NCBI GenBank assembly: GCA_041749595.1
Contig: JBGTBA010000066.1
Coordinates: forward strand, 1-64,000
Reading direction: 5' to 3'
Source: Aurantibrevibacter sp041749595
Lineage (GTDB): Bacteria > Bacteroidota > Bacteroidia > Flavobacteriales > Flavobacteriaceae
Length of the DNA stretch: 64,000 bases
Under the pieces are notes generated by a model that saw nothing but the letters and a program-made list of their open reading frames with translations, was not told where the DNA came from and did no database searches. This document shows, one piece after another, positions 52,571 to 61,639 of the stretch. The position numbers were made by a program, and so were the translations under genes. Position 1 is the stretch's first letter; every line of letters starts with the position of its first letter.

Positions 52571-54358
52571 TTAATGAAAGGTTTCATAAATTTTCTTTGC
52601 TTTTGCCCTACCGATCGCCGTTGCCAAATTTTCCAGGCTCGCTTCTTTTATGCGCTTTACGGATTTAAAAAAAAATAACAGCTCTTCTGTTGTTTTTTGG
52701 CCTATTCCCTTAATTTCCCCCAATTCTGAATTAATAGCAGCCTTACTTCTTTTATTGCGATGAAAGGCAATCCCAAATCGGTGGGCTTCGTTCCTTAGTT
52801 GCTGAAGGATTTTTAGGGTCTCTGATCTTTTATCCAGATAAAGCGGTATTGGGTCATCCGGATAGTATATTTCTTCCAATCGCTTCGCTATCCCTATTAT
52901 CGCTATTTTTCCCCTAAGCCCCAAAACTTCCAGGCTTTTTAAAGAAGACGTTAATTGGCCTTTACCTCCGTCAATGACAATGAGCTGGGGCAACGGCGCA
53001 TTTTCATCCAATGCTCTTTTGTAGCGCCGTAAAACCACTTCTTCCATGGATGCAAAATCATTGGGTCCCTCCACGGTCTTGATGTTGAAGTTCCTATACT
53101 CGTTTTTTGCGGGTTTCGCGTTCCTGAAGACCACACATGCCGACACAGGATTGCTACCCTGAATGTTGGAGTTGTCAAAACATTCTATATGCCTGGGCTC
53201 CTCGCGCAATCTCAGGTCTTTTTTCATCTGGGCCATTATCCTATTGACATGCCTGTCGGGATCGGTGACTTTTATCTGTTTAAACTGTTCTTGTCTATAA
53301 AACCTTGCGTTCCTTTCAGAGAGTTCCAATATTTTCTTTTTGTCACCCAATTTGGGTATGGTTATTTTTAGTCCCGATTCTACGGTAACCTCGAACGGAA
53401 GGTACAACTCCTTGGATTGGGAATAAAAACGTTGTCTTATTTCTATAATGGCCAACTGCAGCAAATCCCTATCCGGCTCGTCCAATTTCTTTTTTATCTC
53501 CATGGTATGGGCACGTACAATTGACCCATGTGAAAGCTGCAAAAAATTGACATAGGCAAAGGTGTCATCGGAAATAATGGAAAAAACATCCACATTGGTA
53601 ATCTTTGGATTGACTATAGTGGATTTTACCTGATAGTTTTCCAATACTTCTATTTTGTCCTTTATGGCCTGTGCCTCCTCAAATTTCATATCCCCTGCAA
53701 GGGTGTTCATTTGCTTTTTAAAGTAGTGTAGGGAAGATTTAAAATTTCCCTTTATTATTTCCCGGATATCTTCCATTTGCCTGTGGTATTCCTTTTCTTC
53801 CTGTAGGCCGGCACAGGGGCCTTTGCAATTTCCCAAATGGTACTCTAGGCATACATTATATTTTCCGGCCCTTACCTTCTCTTGGGAAAGATCATAATTA
53901 CAGGTGCGTAGCGGATAAATATTTTTAATGAGATCTAAAAGCACCCACACTGTTTTCATGCTGGTAAAAGGGCCATAATATTCAGATCCGTCTTTAATCA
54001 GTTTTCGGGTGGGGAATATCCTTGGAAAATTTTCTTTCTTAATGACTATCCAAGGATAAGATTTATCGTCCTTAAGCAATACATTATAGCGGGGCTGGTA
54101 TTTTTTTATCAGATTGTTTTCCAACAAAAGGGCATCCGATTCCGTAGGCACAACAATGTGCTTTATAAATTTTACTTTCTTTACCAATATCCGGGTCTTT
54201 CCATATTCGTGGGTTTTGGTGAAATAGGAAGAAACTCTTTTTTTTAAGTTCTTGGCCTTGCCCACATAGAGGATCTTCTCCGCGGAATCGTAAAATTGAT
54301 ATACCCCCGGATTGTCCGGCAAGCTGCTCAATTGTAACTCTATAGGTACTTCCTGCAT
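52571..54358 (-). CDS. uvrC: Excinuclease ABC subunit C
   Basis: UvrC makes the dual incisions of nucleotide excision repair. The 595-residue protein has the GIY-YIG domain (PDNPGVYQFYDSAEKILYVG KAKNLKK region, residues 14-95), the small Cys-rich region (CNYDLSQEK, CLEYHLGNCKGPCAG), a UVR motif near 205-240, the RNase H-like C-terminal nuclease (RHIECFDNSNIQGSNPVSAC, LIVIDGGKGQL) and tandem HhH at the end (LGEIKGIGQKTTEELLFFFK). It is complete. The patatin gene follows. Confidence 0.96.
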   Translation of the reverse strand: MQEVPIELQLSSLPDNPGVYQFYDSAEKILYVGKAKNLKKRVSSYFTKTHEYGKTRILVKKVKFIKHIVVPTESDALLLENNLIKKYQPRYNVLLKDDKSYPWIVIKKENFPRIFPTRKLIKDGSEYYGPFTSMKTVWVLLDLIKNIYPLRTCNYDLSQEKVRAGKYNVCLEYHLGNCKGPCAGLQEEKEYHRQMEDIREIIKGNFKSSLHYFKKQMNTLAGDMKFEEAQAIKDKIEVLENYQVKSTIVNPKITNVDVFSIISDDTFAYVNFLQLSHGSIVRAHTMEIKKKLDEPDRDLLQLAIIEIRQRFYSQSKELYLPFEVTVESGLKITIPKLGDKKKILELSERNARFYRQEQFKQIKVTDPDRHVNRIMAQMKKDLRLREEPRHIECFDNSNIQGSNPVSACVVFRNAKPAKNEYRNFNIKTVEGPNDFASMEEVVLRRYKRALDENAPLPQLIVIDGGKGQLTSSLKSLEVLGLRGKIAIIGIAKRLEEIYYPDDPIPLYLDKRSETLKILQQLRNEAHRFGIAFHRNKRSKAAINSELGEIKGIGQKTTEELLFFFKSVKRIKEASLENLATAIGRAKAKKIYETFH

Positions 54359-54680
54359 TAACTTGGCGGTATGTTTTTAGCTATTTTTGTAGACAAAATT
54401 AAATCATCGGACCAGACCATATCCTCCAAATCGTACGGACCACAATACTTTCGTATTGCCAAACGGAAATGAGGCTTACACAATGGCCTATATGGAATTT
54501 GTTTTATAAGATACGGTAAATATACCTTTTTACTTTTGATCTAAAATATACATTTGATCTAAAATACACTATCATGGATTACGGGCATATTGAAGCGGAA
54601 TCCATTAAATTATAAAGAATTTTCCGTAAATATATCAGGATAATTAATATATTGTAGGGCAGTAACCAACTTGACCTAAA
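54359..54680. other. Divergent intergenic region upstream of the TonB receptor
   Basis: These 322 AT-rich bp lie between the divergent uvrC and receptor genes. The notable content is a tandem direct repeat (54535-54566). No ORF or clear -7 consensus box is seen. Confidence 0.5.
54535..54566 (+). repeat. Tandem 14-bp direct repeat
   Basis: TTTGATCTAAAATA occurs at 54535-54548 and again, identically, at 54553-54566, an 18-bp period. It lies about 115 nt before the receptor start. It could be a regulator-binding pair; this is inference. Confidence 0.5.
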
Positions 54681-57410
54681 ATGCGGAATCTTCTTTTTTC
54701 GTTGTTTTTTGTAATAGTACTCCATAAAAGCGTAGCACAGGATTCTATGGTCTTATCCGGTACCATTTTGGACCGTAGGACCAAAGAGGCCATTGCAGAT
54801 GCAGACATTCAAGTAGAAGGTACCCAGTTGGTGGGGCAGACAAAAAATAATGGGGCTTTTAAATTGTCCGTTTCCGCCAAAGGCAATTATATACTAAACG
54901 TTTCCGCCAAGGATTTCATCACACAGCGCATACCCTTTAGCCTGGAAAGCGGGGATATGCTGTTGGGCATTATGTATCTCGATAGGGATATTGCTACAGA
55001 AAAAGTAGACAATTTGATCACCTTAACAGATGATGATGTTGCCGATGACGAAGGGATCTCTGTAAACTCCGGCCTTTTACAGGCTACGCGGGATGTGTTT
55101 CTAAGTCGGGCCGCTTTTGATTTTGGGCAGGCTTTTTTTCGTGTCCGGGGCTATGATTCGCAATATGGCGAAGTATTGATAAACGGCATTTCCATGAACA
55201 AACTGTTTGACGGGAGAGCGCAATGGAACAATTGGGGCGGATTGAATGACGTGACCCGGAATCAGGAATTTACACATGGTCTGCAGCCATCCGAATATAC
55301 TTTTGGAGGAATTTTGGGAGCTACAAATATGGATACCCGGCCATCACGGTTTAGGCCCGGGACACGCTTGTCTTCCTCTGCCTCCAACAGGACATATACA
55401 GGTCGATTGATGGCCACGCATAACTCAGGTCTTTTGGATAATGGATTGGCCTACAGTATATCTGCCTCCAGAAGATGGGCGAATGAAGGCTATATCAATG
55501 GCACGTTGTACGATGCATATTCTTTGTTTGGGGCCGTGGAATATCAACTAAATCCACAACACAGCCTTAATTTAAACGCTATTATGGCCTCCAATCGGCG
55601 AGGGCGTTCTTCCGCGCTTACCGAGGAGGTCTTCGAACTGGCAGGCAATACCTACAATCCGTATTGGGGATTTCAAAACGGGGACATCCGAAATTCGCGG
55701 GAGCGGCGCATTGTAGAGCCTATCGTAATGCTCAATTACTTTTATGATTCGGACAGATTTAACCTAAACATGGGTGTTTCCTATCAATTTGGTACAAATG
55801 CCAGAAGCCGATTGGGTTACTTCAATGCACCAAATCCGGATCCTACCTACTATAGGTACTTGCCTAGTTTTTATATCAATAGTCCCATAGGAGCTAATTT
55901 CATCAGTGCCAATCTGGCTCGGGAAGGTTTTCTGGAAAATCCACAGCTCAATTGGGGCAATCTATATATCGCAAATACAAATGAAAAAGCGGCCTATGTG
56001 TTTTATGATGATGTAACCGAGGATACGCAATTTTCTGCAAATATGATTGGAAATATCAAGATTGACGATAGGATGCAAGCCGATTTTGGTGCTACTTACA
56101 AAAAGCTCTCTTCGGGCAATTATGCAGAGATACAGGATTTGATGGGTGCCGGGTTCCATGAGGATATTGATCCTTTTTCCGACACCAAAAATGACATAAA
56201 TGGATCCCTTTCCAAAAAAACCAATGAAGTTTTCAGTTACAACTATACCATGGATGCCGCTACATTCGATTTTTTTGCCCAATTGCGAATTTCAAATCCA
56301 AAATGGGAAGGATTTGTGTCCGGTAAGTACAACAATACCGTCTACCAACGTAAGGGACTATTCCAAAATGAACGTTTTCCGACCAATTCCCTTGGAAATA
56401 GTGAAACGGTCAATTTTTCCAATTTTGGGCTCAAAAGTGGATTTACCCATAAAATCAACGGGCGGCATTGGGTTAATCTGAACGGAGCTTACATGCACGT
56501 ACCGCCCGTTTTGCAGAATGTTTTTATAAATCCAAGAGAAAACAATCAGCTGGTTCCCAATATCCAAAATGAAAAAATCACAACCACAGATATTAATTAT
56601 TACCTGCGCTTACCTGCTATTACAGCAAGGCTAACAGGTTTTTATACCCGATTTCAAAAAGCGACGGATATTAATTTTTTCTTTGTGGATGCAGGCGTGG
56701 GATCGGATTTTGTACAGGAAGTGGTCTCCAATTTGGACAAATTACATATGGGTGTGGAACTCGGAGTGGAATATCAGGTTTCGGCTGCCGTAAAACTAAC
56801 CGGTGTGGCCGCTATTGGTAAATATATATATGCCAGTGATCCTTCGGTCACCATAAATTTTGATACGGCCGGGGCAGAGGAAGATGTCATAAATCCGGAA
56901 GGGAACATCAATTTAGGCATTGCCAAAATTAAAGACCTAAAATTGGCCCAAGGTCCTCAAAAGGCGTATGCTTTCGGTATAGAATACCGCGATCCAAAAT
57001 ATTGGTGGGTGAGTATGACGGCGAATTATCTGGCCGATAACTATGCGGCGATTTCTACCATTACAAGAACCTCAAGTTTTTCAATAGACCCCGATACCGG
57101 CCAGCCCTTTCCTGAAGCTACGGAAGATAATGTAGCGAAACTGTTGCGCCAAAAGCCGTTGGACGATTTTTACCTGTTAAATTTAGTGGGGGGTAAATCT
57201 TGGCTACGAAAAGGAAAATATATCAGTGTATTTGCCAGTGTAAACAATGTTTTCGATACGGTTTTCAGAACAGGGGGTTTTGAGCAAAGCAGAAATGGAA
57301 ATTTTGGACAACTGAGGCAAGATAATTTAAGCGGCACCCCCTCCTTTGCTCCAAAATTTTGGTATGGCTATGGACGCACCTATTTTTTGAATGTGGCGTA
57401 TAGTTTTTAA
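54681..57410 (+). CDS. TonB-dependent receptor with carboxypeptidase-like N-domain
   Basis: This is a 909-residue outer membrane transporter. A signal peptide (LLFSLFFVIVLHKSVAQ) is followed by a CarboxypepD_reg-like domain at about 20-95 (MVLSGTILDRRTKEAIADAD), a plug (about 120-225; RGYDSQYGEVLINGISMNKL) and a 22-strand barrel ending YFLNVAYSF. No SusD partner gene follows, so it is not a standard SusCD pair; the downstream gene encodes a DUF5689/lamin-tail lipoprotein. The substrate is unknown. Confidence 0.88.
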   Translation: MRNLLFSLFFVIVLHKSVAQDSMVLSGTILDRRTKEAIADADIQVEGTQLVGQTKNNGAFKLSVSAKGNYILNVSAKDFITQRIPFSLESGDMLLGIMYLDRDIATEKVDNLITLTDDDVADDEGISVNSGLLQATRDVFLSRAAFDFGQAFFRVRGYDSQYGEVLINGISMNKLFDGRAQWNNWGGLNDVTRNQEFTHGLQPSEYTFGGILGATNMDTRPSRFRPGTRLSSSASNRTYTGRLMATHNSGLLDNGLAYSISASRRWANEGYINGTLYDAYSLFGAVEYQLNPQHSLNLNAIMASNRRGRSSALTEEVFELAGNTYNPYWGFQNGDIRNSRERRIVEPIVMLNYFYDSDRFNLNMGVSYQFGTNARSRLGYFNAPNPDPTYYRYLPSFYINSPIGANFISANLAREGFLENPQLNWGNLYIANTNEKAAYVFYDDVTEDTQFSANMIGNIKIDDRMQADFGATYKKLSSGNYAEIQDLMGAGFHEDIDPFSDTKNDINGSLSKKTNEVFSYNYTMDAATFDFFAQLRISNPKWEGFVSGKYNNTVYQRKGLFQNERFPTNSLGNSETVNFSNFGLKSGFTHKINGRHWVNLNGAYMHVPPVLQNVFINPRENNQLVPNIQNEKITTTDINYYLRLPAITARLTGFYTRFQKATDINFFFVDAGVGSDFVQEVVSNLDKLHMGVELGVEYQVSAAVKLTGVAAIGKYIYASDPSVTINFDTAGAEEDVINPEGNINLGIAKIKDLKLAQGPQKAYAFGIEYRDPKYWWVSMTANYLADNYAAISTITRTSSFSIDPDTGQPFPEATEDNVAKLLRQKPLDDFYLLNLVGGKSWLRKGKYISVFASVNNVFDTVFRTGGFEQSRNGNFGQLRQDNLSGTPSFAPKFWYGYGRTYFLNVAYSF

Positions 57411-57467
57411 ATTTTATCACGAAAAATGGGTTGAGGGTTACCCAATCTACTAAAGCATGAATAGCGT

Positions 57468-58847
57468 ATGGAAACAAAAAGGTTCCTGTTTTTCAAAATC
57501 GGCATTGTATTGCTTGGCATATGGCTGCTGGGCAATTGTGTAAAAGATCGCGATTTTGATGCCCCGGAGACCGGCTGTACCGACCACCTTGTACCCAACG
57601 CAACCTTTAGCGATATTAAAAATTTGTTTCAGGGCACTACGGTTCAAATTCAGGAGGATTTGATAATACAGGGGTACATTATATCCTCGGATAAGGCCGG
57701 AAACTTTTTTAATACGCTCCATTTTCAAAATAACCCGGAAAATGCAATCGAAGGATTTCAAATCGATATCGATCTTAGGGATTCCCATCTTTTTTATGGC
57801 GTAGGTCAAAAGGTGTATTTTAGATTGCAAGGGCTGTACCTGGGGCGCAGTCGAGGTGTCTTTAAGTTGGGTGGCATATTTACGTCCTTTGGAAATCTTT
57901 CCGTGGGCCGGCTTCCGGCTACGGTGCTCAATAGACATTTGTTTGCAGCTTGCGAAGCACGTAGTGTAATTCAACCTCGGGAGACCACCATAGACGCTCT
58001 GGAAGATACCATGATAAATACGTTAATTCAATTAAAAAATTTGGAACTCAGCGAAGAAGAAATAGGGTTGCCCTATGCCCTGCCAACCGAGGAAACAGAA
58101 CGTACTTTGGTAGATTGCAATGCAAATACACTGCCGTTACTGAATAGCGGCTTTTCTGATTTTCAAGCAGCCTTGCTCCCTCAGGGCAATGGAACTATTA
58201 CCGGTGTTTTGACAAAAGATAACAACACCTTTCAATTGGTCATCAGGGATCTGGACGATGTGGATTTATCCATGGAACGCTGTGCCGAAATCATCGACGA
58301 ATTTACCTCAGAAAACTTATTTATTTCCGAACTGGCCGATCCCGATAACAATTCCGGAGCACGGTTTGTGGAATTGTATAATGCAGGTTTAGAACCTTTA
58401 CCCTTAAAAGGATGGCGATTAAACCGCTACACCAACGCCAATACAACGCTGAGCTCCACCACAAGCTTGTCTGATTTTACGGTAGGTGCCGAACGTACTT
58501 TTGTTATTTCACCCAATGCCGCAGAATTTGAACGGGTCTATGGTTTTCCTCCAGATCTGGGCGTCGCTACCAACAGTCCGGCAGACTCCAACGGTGATGA
58601 TAATCTGGAATTGGTAGACCCATTCGGCACAGTCATCGATAGGTTTGGGGTTATCGGCATAGATGGCTCTGGAACCAACCACGAATTCGAAGATGGCCGT
58701 GCTTTTAGAAGAATTGAAATTACCCGGGGCAAGCCGGTGTACAACTTTAGTGAATGGATTATTTATAACGATACCGGTGGTGCGGGAACCACTGATCAGC
58801 CCCAAAATGCGCCCGAGGATTTTTCGCCGGGAGAGCGGGGCCTTTAA
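57468..58847 (+). CDS. DUF5689 and lamin-tail domain lipoprotein
   Basis: This 459-residue protein has a lipoprotein-like signal (GIVLLGIWLLGNCVKDRDFD, Cys near residue 24). Residues of about 40-270 match the DUF5689 pattern (VQIQEDLIIQGYIISSDKAG, GVGQKVYFRLQGLYLGRSRG). A C-terminal lamin-tail domain occupies about 285-430 (NLFISELADPDNNSGARFVE, LYNAGLEPLPLKGWRLNRY). It follows the TonB receptor by 57 nt, suggesting a surface lipoprotein working with that transporter. The ligand is not known; lamin-tail domains are often found in exported nucleases, but no nuclease motif is seen here. Confidence 0.8.
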   Translation: METKRFLFFKIGIVLLGIWLLGNCVKDRDFDAPETGCTDHLVPNATFSDIKNLFQGTTVQIQEDLIIQGYIISSDKAGNFFNTLHFQNNPENAIEGFQIDIDLRDSHLFYGVGQKVYFRLQGLYLGRSRGVFKLGGIFTSFGNLSVGRLPATVLNRHLFAACEARSVIQPRETTIDALEDTMINTLIQLKNLELSEEEIGLPYALPTEETERTLVDCNANTLPLLNSGFSDFQAALLPQGNGTITGVLTKDNNTFQLVIRDLDDVDLSMERCAEIIDEFTSENLFISELADPDNNSGARFVELYNAGLEPLPLKGWRLNRYTNANTTLSSTTSLSDFTVGAERTFVISPNAAEFERVYGFPPDLGVATNSPADSNGDDNLELVDPFGTVIDRFGVIGIDGSGTNHEFEDGRAFRRIEITRGKPVYNFSEWIIYNDTGGAGTTDQPQNAPEDFSPGERGL

Positions 58848-59033
58848 CGCAAAGTGAACGCTTTCTGTTATAAAGCCTAAAAGAACCTACCCATGCGCTG
58901 CGCTGTTATTTCCACCGCAAAAAAAGTTGTCCAGAAAGTCATTTTTGATGGTATTGCCTACTTAATATCTTATTTTTAAATGCCCATTATGGGCTTTCAT
59001 AGCTTTATCTTTACCGAATCAAAAGGTGTATAG

Positions 59034-59657
59034 ATGGATGTAGCACAGCAACTCGAAACCATAAAACGAATGAACGCTTTGGCCGATACGGGGCTGGTTT
59101 ATGCCGAAAACGAATACGATAGGGAACGCTATACCGAACTTAAGCAAATTGCTTTGGATTTGATGGCGCACCTAACCCATCAACCTTTGGGCATGTTCGA
59201 CAATTTTTTTATGCCCGTGACAGATTATCCAACCGTAAAAGTAGATGTCAGAGGATTTGTATTGAACGAAGCCAGGGAAATCTTAATGGCTCGGGAAAGT
59301 GAAGATGGAAAATGGACTATCCCCGGAGGTTGGGCCGATGTGGGTTATTCGCCATCGGAGGTGGCGATCAAAGAAATACGCGAAGAAACCGGATTGCTAT
59401 CGGAGGTAGTCCGCCTTTTGGCAGTGTACGACAAAAAATGCCATCCGCATCCGCCACAGCCTTTTTATATTTATAAATTGATTTTTCTGTGTACCATTAC
59501 AGGCGGAACGCTCTCTCCCGGTTTTGATATGGATGGAGCGGCATTTTTTGCGATAGATAAACTTCCCGAACTTTCGGAAGATCGTATTTTGGAATCCCAG
59601 TTAAAGCAGTTGTACCAGATAGTCATAACCAAGACCCAAAAGATCTATTTTGATTGA
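59034..59657 (+). CDS. NUDIX hydrolase with N-terminal NUDIX_N-type domain
   Basis: This is a 207-residue hydrolase. The N-terminal helical domain (about 1-60; QQLETIKRMNALADTGLVYA) is typical of the YjhB/ADP-ribose-pyrophosphatase-like group. The Nudix box is GWADVGYSPSEVAIKEIREE with TGL following. Compared with GX5EX7REUXEEXGU the first Glu is Tyr and the RE Arg is Lys, while the metal-binding EE is kept. The substrate is probably a nucleoside diphosphate derivative. It is preceded by a TATCTTTA box near 59010. Confidence 0.88.
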   Translation: MDVAQQLETIKRMNALADTGLVYAENEYDRERYTELKQIALDLMAHLTHQPLGMFDNFFMPVTDYPTVKVDVRGFVLNEAREILMARESEDGKWTIPGGWADVGYSPSEVAIKEIREETGLLSEVVRLLAVYDKKCHPHPPQPFYIYKLIFLCTITGGTLSPGFDMDGAAFFAIDKLPELSEDRILESQLKQLYQIVITKTQKIYFD

Positions 59658-59949
59658 TAGGCAAGAGGGACAAAGAGCCCCCTTATTACCCTTAGTGCAT
59701 TCTCCGTTGATCTAGCAAGATCCTCCCTTTTTTATTGATCTAATGAAAAATCGGTTAAACGGCGCACATACCCCATAACATGTATATCCAAAAATATTTT
59801 CATGGCTTATGTTGATAAAAAACCTCCTTATATTATTATCTGGGGAGAAGAAAATAAAAAAACGATGGATTTTCTTTAACAAGAATTTATGCGATTGAAT
59901 AAGTAAGATTATTTAATTTTAAAAGACTAAACCTTAAACCATCCTGATT

Positions 59950-60405
59950 ATGAAACAATTTGCCTTGCCTGTACGATTTGGGATCGCCACTAGCGGTTCC
60001 CTAGTTGCCTATTTTTTAGTCCTGTCACTGTTCAATTTGCACACCAATATTTTTTATAGCCTTTTTAATGGGGTCATTACTGGTTTTGGTATTTATGAAT
60101 CCATAAAATATTTTCGGATAAAGGACGGTGTGGGGTATAACTATGGAAAGGGATTTACCGCAGGAATTGTTACCGGATTCTTATCAACATTGATTTTTAC
60201 CCTGTTTTTCGCTTTTTATTCCACAGAAGTCAACACCGAATTTTTAAGGGAACTTTCTTCGGTCTGGTTCAAGGATTATAACACTTCGGAAGGAATCGTG
60301 TTTTTTACAGTTGCAATTATGGGTTTTGCCACAACATTGGTACTGACCCTATCTTTCATGCAACTTTTCAAGACCTCCAGGAATCTTAAAAAGAAATCCA
60401 TTTAA
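59950..60405 (+). CDS. DUF4199-family membrane protein
   Basis: This 151-residue integral membrane protein has four predicted helices (for example SLVAYFLVLSLFNLHTNIFY, GIVTGFLSTLIFTLFFAFYS and VFFTVAIMGFATTLVLTLSF). The spacing GYNYGKGFTAGIVTGF is the recognisable DUF4199 signature common in Bacteroidota. The C-terminus is basic and cytoplasmic. Function is unknown. It is upstream of rplU but has a separate promoter between them. Confidence 0.78.
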   Translation: MKQFALPVRFGIATSGSLVAYFLVLSLFNLHTNIFYSLFNGVITGFGIYESIKYFRIKDGVGYNYGKGFTAGIVTGFLSTLIFTLFFAFYSTEVNTEFLRELSSVWFKDYNTSEGIVFFTVAIMGFATTLVLTLSFMQLFKTSRNLKKKSI

Positions 60406-60419
60406 ATTTAAAAAAACGC

Positions 60420-60449
60420 TTGCAGATTTATCATTTAGACTTATATTTG
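60420..60449 (+). promoter_or_regulatory. Promoter of rplU-rpmA
   Basis: TTG at 60420-60422 and TATATTTG at 60442-60449 with 19-nt spacing match the Bacteroidota -33/-7 consensus. Transcription should start near 60455, about 50 nt upstream of rplU. Confidence 0.7.
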
Positions 60450-60453
60450 CACC

Positions 60454-60471
60454 CGCCTATAAAATTAGGCG
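60454..60471 (+). promoter_or_regulatory. Hairpin at predicted 5' end of rplU mRNA
   Basis: CGCCTA (60454-60459) pairs perfectly with TAGGCG (60466-60471) over a 6-nt loop. It begins 5 nt after the -7 box, so it would be the first structure of the transcript. It may be an L21 autoregulatory leader or an mRNA-stabilising end; this is inference. Confidence 0.5.
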
Positions 60472-60503
60472 TGTTCTTATAATTTATAAATAATACACAA
60501 GCT

Positions 60504-61067
60504 ATGTACGCAATTGTAGAGATAGCAGGGCAGCAATTTAAAGTTGCGAAAGACCAAAAAGTGTATGTTCACCGTTTACAAGACGAAGAAGGCAGTAAAA
60601 TTACCTTTGATAATGTACTCTTGTTAGAAGACGGAAGTAACATCACCATAGGCGCCCCAGCTATAGACGGAGCCGCAGTTGAGGCAAAAGTCGTTAAGCA
60701 CCTAAAAGGTGATAAGGTTATCGTCTTTAAAAAGAAAAGACGCAAAGGCTATAGAAAGAAAAATGGGCATCGCCAGTACTTGACACAGTTGGTAATAGAG
60801 GATATCATTACTTCAGGTGCCAAAAAAGTTGCAAAGGTATCCGTATCCAAACCTATAGAGGAAGAAGTGAAACCAACGGCAACAAAAAAAGAACAAATAC
60901 CAGTAATGGCCAAACCTAAGCCCGCTGGCAAGGAAAGGGTTGCAGATGCCTTAGCGGATTTAAGCAAGAAAACAGTTGCTGAATTAAAGGAAATGGCAAA
61001 AACGAAAGGGATCGATGGAATTTCATCCATGAAAAAATCCGATCTCATAGCTATATTAAGTAAATAG
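60504..61067 (+). CDS. rplU: 50S ribosomal protein L21 with C-terminal SAP/Rho_N-like domain
   Basis: L21 binds 23S rRNA. The first 103 residues are the complete L21 domain (MYAIVEIAGQQFKVAKDQKV, VFKKKRRKGYRKKNGHRQYL). The protein goes on to 187 residues: a Lys/Pro/Glu-rich linker (about 105-150) and a final helical unit LSKKTVAELKEMAKTKGIDG ISSMKKSDLIAIL, which resembles the Rho N-terminal/SAP fold that binds nucleic acids. Tails of this kind are known from Bacteroidota L21. It is co-transcribed with rpmA at 22 nt. Confidence 0.96.
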   Translation: MYAIVEIAGQQFKVAKDQKVYVHRLQDEEGSKITFDNVLLLEDGSNITIGAPAIDGAAVEAKVVKHLKGDKVIVFKKKRRKGYRKKNGHRQYLTQLVIEDIITSGAKKVAKVSVSKPIEEEVKPTATKKEQIPVMAKPKPAGKERVADALADLSKKTVAELKEMAKTKGIDGISSMKKSDLIAILSK

Positions 61068-61089
61068 TAAAGATTTAAAAAAAGATAGC

Positions 61090-61350
61090 ATGGCACACAA
61101 AAAGGGTGTAGGTAGTTCCAAAAACGGTAGGGATTCGGAATCAAAACGTTTGGGCGTTAAGATTTTTGGTGGTCAAGCCGCCATTGCAGGCAATATAATA
61201 GTAAGGCAACGCGGAACCAAGCACAATGCTGGGAACAATGTTTATTCCGGAAAAGATCATACCTTACATGCCAGAGTAGACGGTATTGTAAAGTTCAACA
61301 AAAAAACGGGAGGAAAATCCTTTGTTTCAATTGAACCTTTTGAGGCATAG
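61090..61350 (+). CDS. rpmA: 50S ribosomal protein L27
   Basis: L27 reaches the peptidyl transferase centre. The 86-residue protein starts MAHKKGVGSSKNGRDSESKR without the cleavable N-terminal extension of Firmicutes, and contains GNIIVRQRGTKHNAGNNVYS. It follows rplU and ends before a strong hairpin. Confidence 0.97.
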   Translation: MAHKKGVGSSKNGRDSESKRLGVKIFGGQAAIAGNIIVRQRGTKHNAGNNVYSGKDHTLHARVDGIVKFNKKTGGKSFVSIEPFEA

Positions 61351-61374
61351 GGGAAAGATTTTCTTGATTCTATC

Positions 61375-61415
61375 AAAGCCCCTTTGGTTCCAAATTTTGG
61401 AACCAAAGGGGCTTT
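61375..61415 (+). terminator. Strong terminator after rpmA
   Basis: A perfect 19-bp stem joins AAAGCCCCTTTGGTTCCAA (61375-61393) and its complement (61397-61415) across a 3-nt loop. The A-run and T-run ends allow function on both strands, although the T-tract is short. Confidence 0.85.
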
Positions 61416-61639
61416 CCCCATCCTATCACGGAATATCGTAATGCAGACCTATTAAGAAAACAATTTTGTGTTTCCTATCGTTCTCTACGGCGTCCAAATC
61501 AATAAGAGCTATAATTAAATGAAGAATCAGTGTCCTACACAGATTCATCCACTTGGTACGTAAGACATTCCCAGTGTCGATAGAGATCGGTCATTACCAA
61601 ATAAATCTACAACGGCCAAGCACAACCAACTTTTCCATT

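Noticed and set aside
59709..59722. GATCT-AGCA-AGATC hairpin followed by Ts as the terminator of the NUDIX gene
   Set aside because: The stem is only 5 bp, and the T-tract is 5 nt away; too weak to call.
59802..59879. 25-codon frame before the DUF4199 gene
   Set aside because: It is short, with no conservation evidence and no upstream promoter box; kept only as a note.
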